Origin: Corbicula japonica
Taxonomy: Eukaryota; Mollusca; Bivalvia; Venerida; Cyrenidae
DNA: 64,000 nucleotides
Assembly: GCA_038501625.1 (NCBI GenBank)
Contig: JAZAYU010000225.1
Location: 124,001 to 188,000, forward strand
Direction of reading: 5' to 3'
Below the pieces are notes generated by a model. The model had not been told where the DNA came from and did no database searches. It saw nothing but the letters and a program-made list of their open reading frames with translations. The translations under genes and the position numbers were made by a program. Shown here in pieces: positions 1-11,210 of the stretch (positions within the stretch are counted from its first letter, which is position 1; each line of letters begins with the position of its first letter).

Positions 1-23
1 TTATCCGGTATGCAAGAAAGGCT

Positions 24-280
24 TTTCTTGCATACCAGATCAGGTCATCCGGTGTTTTCACCCGTGTAGGAAATTTCGATCCTACCCCCCCCCCCCCCCC
101 GTGTAGAATGAGTCACGTGAGTGACGTCACGTCTTCAAGTATCTGACGTAATATATTCAAGTTAGTGACGTCATTGTAAAAAAGGTTTACGTAAATGTCA
201 ATATTTGAACATAAGGAAAATAAATTAGTTTGTCTACATACACAGAAATGTTATAAATAAAAAAAAGGTATGCAAGAAAA
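24..280. repeat. MITE-like element, family 1, copy 1
   Basis: Inverted ends: TTTTCTTGCATACC near 23-36 and its complement GGTATGCAAGAAAA at 267-280. A second copy with the same ends lies at 25122-25326. The interior is non-coding and contains a run of about 15 C near 86-100. The first 20 bases of the window look like the right end of another copy, so two ends meet back to back there. Confidence 0.5.
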
Positions 281-307
281 AGTATCTTGCACGAGACATT
301 CGGTAAT

Positions 308-407
308 GATAGAAAAATCTGTCACCTCGTGTGAACTGTTTTGGCAGGAACTCGGCAGAGCCTCGTTCCCGCAAAACAGTTAACCCTCGGTGACAGATTT
401 TTCCATC
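308..407. repeat. 100-bp imperfect foldback
   Basis: The left arm begins GATAGAAAAATCTGTCACC and the right arm ends in the complement, GGTGACAGATTTTTCCATC. A second matching block, AACTGTTTTG against its complement CAAAACAGTT, lies inside. The arms are about 45 bp with a short centre. No coding potential is seen. Confidence 0.6.
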
Positions 408-409
408 TT

Positions 410-1260
410 CACCTCACACTCATGCATGATACTTATATTCCCGATATGCAACTTTGACCTTTTTGTAATTGAATTGCACATTGACACTGGTCAGCAAATA
501 GTCGACATGTAGTATCAAATAGAAAAGGGATTTGGACGCAAACAATCGCTTAACATGAAATATAAATACTAATACTAAATGTTATATAAACTGAAATATG
601 TATTAACGCTGCATATGAAGAAAACGATCCCATATTTCGCTTGTTGTAATGCGTCGTTATGACAGCAGCATCTGTTAGCTTAATGCCGTAACTGTCAAAT
701 CAAACGCTCGTTTACTTTACTTATGAAATATCAATCTCCTTCGCAGAGTTGTCGTTCCTTATACTCACTTTACATCTCTGCAAAAGGCTCAATGTCAAGA
801 TTTTTTACCAAACTCGACAGCCTTATTTTGTACAGTTATAATTATGAATTTGAAAGCTTGAGATAAAACAAATGTCAGAAATCTTCATTATCTTTCATTA
901 AAACCGAAGAAACCCAAGCTAATGTATATGTAATTGGTGAACTATTTCCAAGCTATTGTATATGTAATTGGTGAACTATTTCCTTGAGTTAAATTAAAAG
1001 TGGTTGAAAGTAGTCCCAGCCTATAACAGAGGTGAATGTTATGAGCCGATAATGTAAGAGAGTGAAGAAATATAACCTTCCATGAGAATCTTGTTCACGG
1101 TGGAAAGGAGTGTTGATTGAAATATTGAAATTAAATCAATCAAATGTTAGAAAAGGCAAGAAAGGATTTTGTAAATTTGTAGATGCGAATATACAAACCC
1201 TTTAAATATTTAAATGAATGCAATTAATAAATATATAAATTAGTATTTGGCATAAAATAC
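410..1260. other. Intergenic, no gene recognised
   Basis: AT-rich sequence without a convincing exon. A 36-bp tandem duplication (913-948 and 949-984), containing TGTATATGTAATTGGTGAAC, is the only clear structure. Confidence 0.5.
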
Positions 1261-1271
1261 CAAACTGGCAG

Positions 1272-1632
1272 ATAGGTCACTGGCAGTGGTCGGACCAAAG
1301 TGGTGGAATGCCCTTCCCACCAGTTTAAAAAATATTCATTCAGAAGCCAGCTTTAAATCAAAACTAAAATCACATCTTTTTAGACAGTTTCGTGAGATTT
1401 GATTTTTTGATTCATGTGTAATATCAGACTGTGTCTAAGTCTATGTTCCATGGACAATGCTGTCCTGAATAGTACATTCAATTTGATTGGATGTATTTGT
1501 TTTGATATCTATATTTGCTATACGTGTTTGTAAAGCGCAATAGAATATTTTATTCTTTGCGCTAAAGAAATGTCATATATTTGTATTTGTATAATATATA
1601 GAAATGTCATATATTTGTATTTGTATAAAATG
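1272..1632 (+). mobile_element. 3' end of a CR1/L2-type LINE
   Basis: 1272-1401 translates to the end of a non-LTR retrotransposon polyprotein: it reads SLAVVGPKWWNALPTSLKN, then SFKSKLKSHLFRQF, then a stop. This matches the common 'FSVAGPxLWNSLP...FKxxLKTHLF' ending of CR1/L2-like elements. It is followed by a short 3' region with the hairpin-forming pair GCGCAA/TTTGCGC near 1536-1563 and then two tandem copies of a 28-bp unit containing ATGTCATATATTTGTATTTG. Hairpin plus short tandem tail is the usual L2-type 3' end. The rest of the element is missing, so this is a 5'-truncated, dead copy. Confidence 0.75.
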
Positions 1633-1639
1633 GTATTGC

Positions 1640-2725
1640 CCCTAGGGGGCGAACTCTTACGGCGACAACGCCTAGCAATGCAATCCCTTGCCCAGGGTTA
1701 TAAAGCTGAGCATGGAAACCAGTCTCAAATCTCAAGCATCTGATTGGCTGAAATGGCGACCAGTCGCCATTTCAGCCAATCAGATGCTTGAGATTTGAGA
1801 CTGGTTTCCAAACTCAGTTTTATAACCTTCAGCCCCTATTACGCTATCTATTTAGCTAACCGAGACAACCCTAAACAAGGTTAATCGGACACATAAACTC
1901 CGATGAACGAAATCATCAACCCTTGACACCGGAAACCGAATATTTTCTGATAAAAATACTGACTATGTACTTGATAGACTTGTTTCGGCCGCCACACTGC
2001 ACTAATAGCGCTCGTACCGTGAATTTCCATTATCAAGGGGTAGCGCATAAACATCTCCCTCGCACCTAGTCAGTGTTACTTACTTCTGTCCGCACCAAAA
2101 TGGGTACGCCTTTCAGGTGTGAAAAATTATGCAATATTTGCCCCACTATAATTTATGTTATATTGTTGTTGTTGTTGTTTGTTGTTATTTTTGAAATTGT
2201 TTATTGTCGTTGTGTTTCTTCAGACCCATAATGAAAAGCTAGATACAATAAATGTGAAAATTGTGAAATGTGTAAATGTTCACTATTTCATAAAAATGAT
2301 TCATACATGTCTTTGCCTTTGGTCAAATCTTGACAGTACCATCTACAAAAAATCAAAGTTTATCAACATTTTTAATCGTAATTCCCAATACTAAACAATT
2401 AAAAATATGTGGTGTTTTTGCCATTGGTCAAATCTTGGCCATTTTTACCGTAGGCCTATCTATCGGGTACATCAATTATTAACAATTCCTAAATTCCACA
2501 TTTTAATTGTGTATCGCTTGGGGTTAGTTATTTAAGAAATTAATTAAGAAAGCAATTTAAAAGTTCATCAATATTTTAAATCAAAATTCAAATCCTAAAC
2601 AATTTAAAAGAATTCCCCTTTTGCCATTGGACAAATCTTGGCGGTTTGTTATTTGATAAGTCATATTGATAAAAATTGAATCTAAAACTATCGACAGTTA
2701 AAATCAAAAGTGTAAAAATAATTAA
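1640..2725. repeat. ~1.1-kb dispersed repeat B, copy 1
   Basis: Shares an ordered series of blocks with 5700-7005, for example CCTAGCxATGCAAT, TTACGCTA, GACACCGGAAA, TAGCGCT, CATCTCCCTCGC, GCCCCACTATAAT and a TTG-rich stretch. Divergence is considerable. Nothing coding is recognised. This copy carries the palindrome at 1687-1837, which copy 2 lacks. Confidence 0.6.
1687..1837. repeat. Palindromic foldback element P, copy 1
   Basis: Two 65-bp arms, 1696-1760 and 1763-1827, are separated by only two bases (centre GCGAC-CA-GTCGC). The arms are nearly perfect complements. A second full copy lies at 59989-60137 and one arm alone at 37207-37265. Repeat B copy 2 (5700-7005) represents the site without the insertion. 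Confidence 0.85.
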
Positions 2726-2859
2726 ACTCAAACAATTATACTTTAAAGGAAATGGGAAAATTTTACACTTAATACATTTGTAAATATGCAATAGTTTTTA
2801 TCTATTTGCACTATGTAATTAAAATAAAAAATAAAAAAGGATTTTCCGTGAACTATTTA

Positions 2860-3338
2860 GCCCTCCTAACACATATGCATACTCATTTAAAGCAGCCCGG
2901 CCTTCCTAACACATACGCATACCCATTTAACGCAGCCCGGTCTTCCTAACACATACGCATATCCATTTAACGCAGCCCGGCCTTCCTTACACATACGCAT
3001 ATCCATTAACGCAGCCCGGCCTTCCTAACACAAACTCATATCCATTTAACGCAGCCCGGCCTTCCTAACACATAGGCATATCCATTTAACGCAGTCCGGC
3101 CTTCCAAACACATAGGCATATCCATTAACGCAGCCCGGCCTTCCTAACACATACGCAGTTCCATTTAATGCAGTCCGGCCTTCCTAACACATACGCAGTT
3201 CCATTAAACGCAGCCCGGCCTTCCTAACACATACGCATATCCATTTAACGCAGCCCGGCCTTCCTAACACATAGGCATATCCATTTAACGCAGCCCGGTC
3301 CTCGTAACACATACACATATCCATTTAACGCAGCCAGG
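2860..3338. repeat. 40-bp minisatellite, 12 copies
   Basis: Tandem units of 40 bp (some 39), each with CCTAACACATACGCAT followed by CCATTTAACGCAGCCCGG. Twelve units are counted. The commonest variants are GCATAT, GCAGTT and AGGCAT in the middle of the unit. No reading frame is conserved across units because 40 is not a multiple of three. Confidence 0.95.
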
Positions 3339-3985
3339 CGAATTGGGTAATTCTTGCAAATATGGAATGAAACTGGTTGAAAAATTTTTACATAATTTGA
3401 AATATATCGAAATTCAAACGTATGGAGAACTATTATATGCTAATGGTTTACAAAGCGTGCCGAATATAAATTACTGTTACTCGTTTAAAAGTACTGGGTC
3501 GCGTAAGCAATCTATTTTCTTTTTGCATGCGAACCGAAACGCTATTTTGCGCACAATTCCGATCCGATACGTTGTTTTGTTAAAATGTTAGAAAACCAAG
3601 TCGGTCAGTTTGCTTTCTAACTTTCTACGGTTCAAAACCACGTTACACGACTTTTTTCTTAAAACAACCATTTTGTAAAAAATAATTTATTGTATTAGTT
3701 TAATTACTTCTATTGAATACTCAATATTTAAAAACAATGCCATATTTTGTAGTGTCTTCTTTCCCTTTATTCGGATTTCTTGAAAATGACAGTCTTGGTA
3801 TCCTCCAATCTGCGCACTCTCCATCATTCTCCATCATACCCTACAGAATACAGAATGTCTTGACAGTTAGTGGCACTGTGGAATTACTGTGGTTCATTTT
3901 TGAAAGGTGTATCTGAAATGAAAGGAAACAACTTTTACCATGCATAAAATTTTAATGAAAAATGTTCTTTTATAAATTAAATTAC
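3339..3985. other. Intergenic, no gene recognised
   Basis: Short open frames (3343-3591, 3713-3916) show no known motif, no signal peptide and no splice context that would support an exon. Confidence 0.4.
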
Positions 3986-4194
3986 AGTCAAACTGCAATA
4001 GGTCGAATTTATGCTTATCGAGCAAATTGTTTATGGACCAAGACTTAAAGCTTTGTGTTCTGTAATTAGATATTATTGTTAGATGAACTATTTTTATTAA
4101 AGTCTTTATTGAGGGAATCGAAATTCTAACTTCAAGTTAATAGAAGATATAAATTTACAATCCCTGCAACTTTGAACCAGCGAAGTTCTACTGT
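3986..4194. repeat. Possible decayed pogo-like MITE
   Basis: Left end ACAGTCAAACTGCAATAGGT and right end complement ACAGTAGAACTTCGCTGGTT are similar to each other and to the better-preserved element at 35125-35931. Identity is low, so the call is tentative. Confidence 0.3.
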
Positions 4195-4551
4195 GTGTTT
4201 TGCCTAAAAATGATAACTAGATGTTCACCTTTGCAAGCGTGGGCATGAAAAATATACCTATTTGCATTAGAAACCCACAAATCTACTACATTTTATTACG
4301 TTTTCAATATCGGAATGCTCAAAAAGACTTGTAAATTAGAATAATGAACCGAAGCAAGATAATCATATGCTTTACATGGAAAAGTTTCGTAATCATAGTT
4401 TATTCAACAGCAGGCTTCGGCATCTTTATAACTGCAGTAAAAGTTAACCACACAAATATACAACATCTCGATAATCTTTTCAATATTTCGTGATTCAATA
4501 ACTAATTGGCATGGTATTTTCGTGATTTTTCAAAAAAAGTTGTACTGCCTT

Positions 4552-4945
4552 CTTTAAATATTTAAACAAATAAACAGTACAATTTTGATCCATCCCAAAC
4601 GATGGTTTGCATATGGCGGTGAACATGGACCCTTTAATGCGGTATTTTAAGATTAATACCATTTAATGTTCAGCGGCGTAAGGTCCCCAGACAAAAATGG
4701 GTTTGTCCTAAACGAAAAAACAATAGGCGGAACCAAACAAAATAGAATTTTGACAGGGGATCTAACAATAAAAATCCCTCATATCACAGACAACGCCTAA
4801 AGCAAAATTTAAAAAGCAGGTATATGTTCTTGGGGTGATTGAACAATATCCAAATCTATGATGGCTGAGATATTGAAACCACCCATCAATAAACTTTAGA
4901 ACTGCTAAAACATAGTACATACGTATTGTGCTCAACGACCTTAAA
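4552..4945 (-). repeat. Dispersed repeat R1, minus copy
   Basis: Contains the R1 blocks in reverse orientation: CGGTGAACATGG, AATGCGGT, ATGTTCAGCGGCGTA, GACAGGGGATCT and GTGCTCAACGACC. Other copies: minus at 25905-26400 and 37448-37535; plus at 34600-35060, 44565-44705, 50061-50665 and 60608-60765. A longish frame within it (4762-4980, minus) is not conserved between copies, so R1 appears non-coding. Confidence 0.7.
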
Positions 4946-4984
4946 AGAATAATTTTTACATTGATATTTAGCTTCTTCATTTTA

Positions 4985-5690
4985 GATATGTAATTACACT
5001 GTCCAGATACTCAAAACTACTAAGAAATTAAGATGCTTTTTGATTCGCGAGGTTTCGTATTTGTCCTATTTACAATTCGTATTGATTCGCATGCATGCTT
5101 ATGCCGTTCGATTTCAGAACGTCAGCCAATCGTTACAACTCACATTCATTTTGTCATAAAAATTTCGGATTCAGTTAGCAACAATGCGTAATTATTCGTA
5201 AGGTTTTGGAAACTGTCACAAAAATTCGTCGTGTGATCGCTCTGTTGCTTAATATGCTAATTAGCTGATCACAACCTGATAACTTGCGACCTCTAATGCC
5301 AGTTGATGAACGATTTGCGAATACTTTCCGATTGGTTAACGTAATGAAACGAATTTTAGCGAATACTTTCCGATTGGTTAACGTAATGAAACGAATTTTA
5401 ACGAATTATATACGAAACTTGAAATCGCCACAAATATTTTCAGTATGTTTAACATTTTCCGATGAACAAGACTAATCACAAAAAAAAACGCAATCGCTTA
5501 CAAACGCATTATCCTAGAGCAATTCCTCGAGCAGATGTTTTGGTTTGTTACTGTTTGTTGGATGTGAAAATGAACACCATGTATGAAATATGACATTTTC
5601 GCGGTAGATAGGAGTGAAAATGAATAAGGATTGAAATATGGCAATGAAATATTATATCAAAAGTTGGTTTTGTAAATTAATATTTGGTAT
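4985..5690. other. Intergenic with a 42-bp tandem duplication
   Basis: A 42-bp unit containing ATACTTTCCGATTGGTTAAC occurs at 5317-5358 and again at 5359-5400. As 42 is divisible by three, an open frame survives across it, but nothing else suggests a gene. Confidence 0.7.
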
Positions 5691-5699
5691 AAAGATATC

Positions 5700-7005
5700 A
5701 ACCTTACAGGGGAGCTAATCCGTAAGGGCGACATTGCCTAGCCATGCAATGCGAATTACGCTACATACTGAGCTTACCGGGACAACTCCCACAACGGTGA
5801 TCGAATTACCCTAACAAACGTAATCATCACCTCGTGACACCGGAAAATAATTACTTGCAACAGTTCTTACTATACGGACACTGCACAAATAGCGCTACTG
5901 TGAATTTCAAATTATACTGCCCCTAGTTGTGAGCGCACCCGTACGGCGACGAAACTCCCATCCCCCTCCCCCCAGAAAATGTTGATCGGATAACCCTGAC
6001 AAAATTGGTAATTATCCCAAGATATCGGAAACCGATTATTGCTGATTACAGTTGAGAGATATTATGTGAGATTATTTAAACTGAATTGGTTAATTTAATA
6101 AAGGTGCGGATATGATTTTCAAGAGGAAAGGCCACGCATATAACGAATTGTGCTGTGCACTATGCACACAAACACACACCATCTCCCTCGCGCCCTACCA
6201 ATGTTACTTACTTCTATCAGCACTAATCGTTTCGAAAGGCATTAAGCTTATCTGGTTTAACAAGTTTACCAGTATTGGCCCCACTATAATGTATGTTATA
6301 TTGTTGTAGTTTGTTTTTGTTGTTGTTGTTATTGTTGTTGTTGTTTTGGGAGTTTTTTAATTGTCAATGTGTTTCTACACATTCATATGAAAAGCTCAAT
6401 TGTTACAATATGTTGTTGATGTTTGTTTTTCTATTTCACTTAAAAACAACTCGTTAATATAATAATTATGTCTGCCGTTAGGTAAGTCTTGACCGCACAA
6501 TTACGTTTATCAACATTTTAATCAAATTTCTTAATGAACAACTAAAATATGTTAGGTGTTTTTAGCGTTAGTCAAAGTTTGGCCATTTCACTTTATTAAT
6601 TAGGGAAAGATGAAAACCACTCCTCGAGTTCACAGTTCAATTTGCTATCGCTTGTGGTTCTTCATTTGATAAATGATTATAGATAATAAGAGGCACGGCA
6701 CGGGAAAAGGTACCTTCGGGCAGTTTACGTCAGTCCTTGAAACGACGTCATAAAGTTAAGCAGACGACATTAATTATTATGCAGTTCGCGGTAAAAATAC
6801 CATTTTATTGTCAAAATGTGTAACAGAATCACTGATTTGTTATGAGAAAATAATAGAAATTTGAAAGTTCTTTCTAAATATAGTAACAACAAAAGTGACA
6901 CAAAAATTACCGAAGGTACCTTTTCCCGTGGCGTGCCTTATTAATTAAACGAGTTTTGAACTGTATTATATCAGAAGTTGAAATCAGATGTGCAAAATAA
7001 ATTTA
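5700..7005. repeat. ~1.1-kb dispersed repeat B, copy 2
   Basis: Homologous in order to 1640-2725. It lacks palindrome P but carries a MITE at 6691-6938, which copy 1 lacks. A TTG-rich microsatellite lies near 6303-6345. Confidence 0.6.
6691..6938. repeat. MITE with 28-bp inverted ends
   Basis: The ends AGGCACGGCACGGGAAAAGG and their complement (right end at 6910-6938) match over 28 bp with one mismatch. The 248-bp interior is non-coding. Repeat B copy 1 (around 2672) appears to be the unoccupied site. The 12-bp end AGGCACGGCACG recurs at about 25872, so the family has other members. Confidence 0.75.
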
Positions 7006-7190
7006 AAAAAGCACCCCAACTGTTTTATTTCTAAAAACTGTTCCCATGTCTCACTTAATGCAACTGATAAGGAATAGAAAGACAGACTCCTTGAAATATA
7101 GCTTAAAATGATCATTCGGCATTTGAAATGAGGTTAAAAATTCTTTCGTCCTGCTTCTCTCTCAGGATCTTTTGACATACATCTCGGCCT

Positions 7191-7367
7191 CAGTTGGGCT
7201 TTTGAGTTGTGCACTTCGCTAAAGTCAGGCACTGTTTTTGTTCAAACGTGTTTACTCGATTGATTGGTTATACAATGTAGATAAAATACAGAATATGTAG
7301 GGATCGGGATCAGTCGGGCTCTTTAGTTGTGCAATACGCCTCAGTCCGACTCTTTATTTGTTCAAAC
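7191..7367. repeat. Pair of ~57-bp direct repeats
   Basis: 7191-7246 and 7311-7367 are similar copies (CAGTTGGGCTTTTGAGTTGT against CAGTCGGGCTCTTTAGTTGT), both ending in TTTGTTCAAAC, and lie 120 bp apart. They flank the Tc1-like relic and may belong to its end. Confidence 0.5.
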
Positions 7368-7399
7368 TTTTGACAACTGAGGCTGAATGACTGTTGATC

Positions 7400-7765
7400 C
7401 TTTCGTAAACTGTGGGGTGTTCCTCTCTAGGTGACTCCACAGACGATTCTTACGTGCCCAAAAGAAACGCGTCTGGTGATAGCATAACACTTCCTGTAAA
7501 AGGGCGACATTTTCTCACCTGAAAAGTCTTAGTCCGAAACCAATTGCGTAATTTTCGTAGAGTGACATTAAAATCACGCGCTGGCAACGCTGCAGGCATG
7601 ATCGTCCTAGATGCTCTTGGTTTTCCTGACCTATGATCGCGCATATTACCAGACTCCCTAAAACGATCCACAGATTTATGAACATTACTCGGTTACTGCG
7701 TTCAAACGTTCTACTTGCGTCTACAACATTGACGCCAGGTTTGACCATTCCAGTTGATCAGTTTC
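7400..7765 (-). pseudogene. Tc1-like transposase relic
   Basis: Two overlapping minus-strand frames together resemble the N-terminal half of a Tc1/mariner (IS630-type) transposase. The first (about 7765 to 7660) reads GMVKPGVNVVDASRTFERS, like the paired-type helix-turn-helix. After a frame change the second reads DRFRESGNMRDHRSGKPRAS, the familiar 'RFxETGxxxDRxRSGRPR' linker, then CRPFTGSVMLSPDAFLLG, like 'RRPxxGPxLTxxHRxxRLxWA'. The catalytic DD(E/D) half is missing. Frame changes and truncation make it dead. Family identification is from motif resemblance only. Confidence 0.6.
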
Positions 7766-8017
7766 TCTCTGCCTACCATGGAGTGGGCATCGTTTTCTCG
7801 TCAAAATTATTTTGTTTTTGCTATTGATGTAGCTGGGCTAACATTTGACAAACCTTCTGACCTTTATCTGACCGGATAAAGCGAGCACAAGGTACACGTG
7901 CGAAACAAGTTTATTTGAGATTTGGTGTAATGTTGGATTCAGAAACGGTCACTCTACATTTAATGCGATTTTTGTTCTTCATTCAATTATTTAAAAGGTA
8001 TTATCAAAAAAGCTAGA

Positions 8018-8674
8018 CTATGGTGTATTTTTGTCGACTATAGGCGTACTTTTGATAGTGTTAATCGCGATGCATTATGGGAAAAACTTATTAAAAGTGG
8101 AATTAGCTGCATGATGTTAAATTTGGTAAATCTATATATAGAAGTGTTCAATCTTGTGTTCGACTATCACACTCTATGTCAGACTTTTTTGACGTTACAA
8201 TTGGACTTAAACAAGGCGAACCGTTATCACCAATCATATTTATTTCTTTTTGTAAATGATATTTTAGAAACCATTGATTTTAATCAAATGACTGAAACTG
8301 ATTTAGAATTTCTTAACAAGTATCTCATCCTGTTTGCTGATGATATTGTTTTGTTCACTACAAACTCAAATAGTTTACAAGCTCAAATAGATAACCTTTT
8401 ACTTTATTCAATAAAATGGGGTCTTGAAATTAATGTAGAAAAAAAACAACAGAAATTTGTGTTTTTGAAAGCGGGAAACAAAATAGAAACACAGAATTTT
8501 TTTATAAATGGTGAGAAGGTTGAAATTGTAGATAATTTCATTTACTTAGATGTTAGATTTAATTATAATGCCACTTTTAAACTTTGTGTTAAAACATTAC
8601 AAGATCAAGCACTAAAGGCCTATTTTAACCTTCTTTATTTATTTGATAGAGTTGATCTGGATGTTCAAACTTAA
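8018..8674 (+). pseudogene. LINE reverse transcriptase, fragment 1
   Basis: The longest open part of the LINE polymerase. It carries the first catalytic Asp (VDYRRTFDSVN) and the FADD box at about residues 70-85 of the 187-residue open frame. The 'KQGxPLSP' block expected between them is altered (LDLNKANRYHQSYLFLFVND). It ends in a stop where related elements continue, so the frame is broken. Confidence 0.75.
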
Positions 8675-8733
8675 TTCACTCTTTTTGATGCGATGGTTGC
8701 TCCTATATTGTTGTATGGAGCTGAAGTCTGGGG

Positions 8734-9234
8734 GTGTATAATATGCATGACATTGACAAATTACATCTTCGCTTCTGTAAACATATACTTGGTGTTAAAT
8801 CACAAACACCGAATAATGCAGTATTTGGCGAACTAGGTCGACTGCCACTATATATAATTTGCAAAGAATGGTCAATTAGGTTTTGGTTTAAAATTATGAA
8901 AAACCCTCAATCACCAATATATGAATTATATATAGATCAATGTTTAAATATTAACGGTAGTTGTTGGGCAAAGCGTATAAACTCGATTATCGATCATCTT
9001 GGATATTCTTATTTACAAGATAATTTAGATAATAGAATTTATTATTTCCCTGAAATTAAAGAAAGGCTTAGAGATCAATTTATTCAGGAGTGGTCTGATA
9101 GTATCAATACTATGCCGAAACTTGAAATGTATTGTAAATGTAAAAAAGATTTTGTTTTCGATGATTATTTTTATAAAATAAAAAATACTGAACTTAGAAA
9201 ATGGTTTACGCGAATTAGATTAAGTTCACACTAA
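8734..9234 (+). pseudogene. LINE C-terminal domain, fragment 2
   Basis: This frame follows a one-base shift from fragment 1. It reads DIDKLHLRFCKHILGVKSQT, a block common after the polymerase in many invertebrate LINEs, then a long region rich in Lys and aromatic residues. The following frame (from about 9240) supplies the CCHC-like cluster. Confidence 0.7.
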
Positions 9235-9859
9235 CTTGCAATTGAAACTGGTAGATATCACGGTATTGATAGGACAAATAGATTATGTATCTTATGCAAT
9301 CAAAACCTTGTTGAATCTGAATATCATTTTATTTTGTGTTGTCAGAAATTTAGAGAGTTGCGTTTGAAATATATTGGAAACATTCAGTGGCCGAATACAT
9401 ATAAATTCTGCAAAATGATGTCTTCGAAAAACACCAAATTTTTAATTAATATCTCAAAATTCATAAAGAAAGCAATGCAGTATCGTACAGATGTTTTAAG
9501 AGACACATAAATCTAAACTTATTTAGTATTTTACGGTAGAGAAAGCTTTTGAACTTGTTTTGTTGCTATTGTTCTAAATATTATTATTATTATATTAATA
9601 TTAGGCGGAAACTTCGTCTATCTATTAACTCTTTTTATATACCAGTGACATTGTTGTAAGTTTCTTTTCAAGTCTTTGTGTTAAAAATGTATTTCATATT
9701 CTCTAGTTTACTTGTTAGGACATAATTGTGTTTTCTTCTCATGTCTATGTGTTTAACTTAATATGTATGGTATGTATGCAATATTCTCTAGTTTACTTGT
9801 TAAGGGCCAAAAGCATGTATTTGCTGATATGCCTAATAAACTTGAACTTGAACTTGTTT

Positions 9860-10164
9860 AAAAACTCCAACATAATGATACATGTAAATATAAATTTTAT
9901 ATATGTATATCATACGTTATTGAAATGCATACAGCGTCAGGTTTCTTTATTTTTCTGAGTATAATAATTATGTACATGTTTTTAACATTCCATTATTATT
10001 TTTATTTGTTAGAAGAACAAGAAATATTAAATTTAATTTCAAACATAATTATAAAAACTAATTGCTTTTTCTGCCACGGGGTTTATATATCTATATATAA
10101 GGCGTCTGATACTGTACAAACATTTTTGAAGAACTTCAAAGATTCCGTGAAGACATATTCAGCA
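9860..10164. other. 5' flank of the protease-homologue gene
   Basis: AT-rich. An open frame runs through it into exon 1, but the upstream part has no recognisable domain and is probably promoter plus 5' UTR. Confidence 0.4.
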
Positions 10165-10186
10165 ATGAACGGATACTTGCTTCTCG
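10165..10186 (+). CDS. Serine protease homologue, exon 1 (signal peptide start)
   Basis: ATG at 10165 opens a frame ending at a GT donor (CTTCTCG|gtaag). It joins in phase 1 to the next exon to give MNGYLLLALLSVWW, a hydrophobic signal peptide. This join, rather than the longer upstream frame, is why this start was chosen. Confidence 0.65.
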
Positions 10187-10871
10187 GTAAGAATTTTATT
10201 AATGATAATAAAACTATTTTCAAACTTTTTAAGTAAGAATTAAAGTATACGTTTTACTTGATGCATATAAAATTGGTTTAACTGTTTAGCTTTTGAATTT
10301 TATTTTACTGTATATGCAACGTAACATCTTTGCTAACAAAATATTTGTTCACGTTATAAGTGATTTGGTTAAAATTTAAAAAAAAATATTTCATCGAACT
10401 TATTCTACTTAGTTTGCTATTTTGACGTTTTCTTTCTATTGTACCTACATTTTCATAAAAAATAAATATAACCAGCTTATGGGTTAGTTATTTTGTTTGG
10501 TCTTTTGGCTCGTTGTAAACATATCTGGTTTGTTTGACATCTGATCTTTTGTTTTAAATATAACAATTGGAAAACAAGCCGTTTCTGAATGCAAAAAGAT
10601 TTTTTTCATCAGAAATATTTTAATACAAAACAAATGAACTATATAAAACGTTGAAATGTAATGTGATTATAAAATAAAATGATAACTATAGACAGACATA
10701 CAGAACAGACAGTCAAACAGACATACAGACAGCATAAATTTATAACAATAAACAATAAAAATAGGACGCACTTACAACAAACGAAAAAAATGAAAGCAAT
10801 ACGAGACTAAGAATTTCAGTGTTTGTTTCTTTGTATTAACCGTTTACTTATTTGAAGGCTATAATTTTCAG
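10187..10871. other. Intron 1 of protease homologue
   Basis: Unremarkable AT-rich intron. A short CAGACA-rich microsatellite lies near 10690-10735. Confidence 0.5.
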
Positions 10872-11049
10872 CTTTGTTATCAGTTTGGTGGTGTGTTGTA
10901 TCACATTCGTCAGCTATAAAAGATGGAAGGCCAGTAATAGTAACAAGTAGCGGCCTTGTTGCCATATTTAAAGGGAACGAGCGAGTGTGTAGTGGAGTTG
11001 TTGTCCGCAGAAAGTGGGTCCTTACTGCTGGAACATGTGTTGATGACAG
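10872..11049 (+). CDS. Serine protease homologue, exon 2 (His-region, His lost)
   Basis: The acceptor TTTTCAG precedes 10872 and the donor follows 11049 (GATGACAG|gttaac, phase 2). The exon completes the signal peptide and gives the N-terminal barrel of a trypsin-like fold, ending CSGVVVRRKWVLTAGTC. In active S1 proteases this block reads 'CGGSLIxxxWVLTAAHC'. Here the His of AAHC is replaced by Thr (AGTC), so the catalytic His57 is missing while the neighbouring Cys pair is kept. No recognisable activation site of the IVGG type is present; the corresponding region reads VIVTSSGLVAIF. Together with the last exon this marks a secreted, non-catalytic homologue rather than a protease. Such homologues act as cofactors or binding proteins in other invertebrates; the role here is unknown. 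Confidence 0.8.
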
Positions 11050-11210
11050 GTTAACGACTTTATAAATCGATTTTGATTAAGTAAAATATCATTGGCTTTG
11101 GTTTAATCAACTTTTGTGATTTGATTAATTTTACTGTCGTCACTTGTTACTTGTTACACGGAAGAGTGTCTAGGTTTAACTAAATGTAGCTAAGCATGGC
11201 TAAGGCCAGA

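Larger units (their letters stand above)
7931..9857 (+). mobile_element. 5'-truncated LINE, reverse transcriptase to 3' tail
   Basis: Starts inside the reverse transcriptase domain (GFRNGHSTFNAIFVLHSII), continues through VDYRRTFDSVNRDALWEKL and the catalytic block LILFADDIVLF (FADD in place of YADD), then AMVAPILLYGAEVWG and a C-terminal domain with a CCHC-like cluster (CILCNQNLVESEYHFILCC near 9283-9342). It ends with a stop near 9510, an AT-rich 3' region, and AATAAACTTGAACTTGAACTTG at about 9835-9857, a typical LINE tail. Frame breaks occur near 8000, 8672 (stop), about 8737 and 9234, so it is not active. It belongs to the jockey/CR1-type group in a broad sense; the clade cannot be fixed by eye. 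No upstream endonuclease or ORF1 is present. Confidence 0.85.

Noticed and set aside
5284..5475. 63-residue frame with a repeated 14-residue block
   Set aside because: The repeat is a 42-bp DNA duplication that keeps any frame open; no other coding evidence.
8111..8674. 187-residue open frame as a host gene
   Set aside because: It contains reverse transcriptase motifs and continues in other frames as a LINE, so it is mobile-element sequence.
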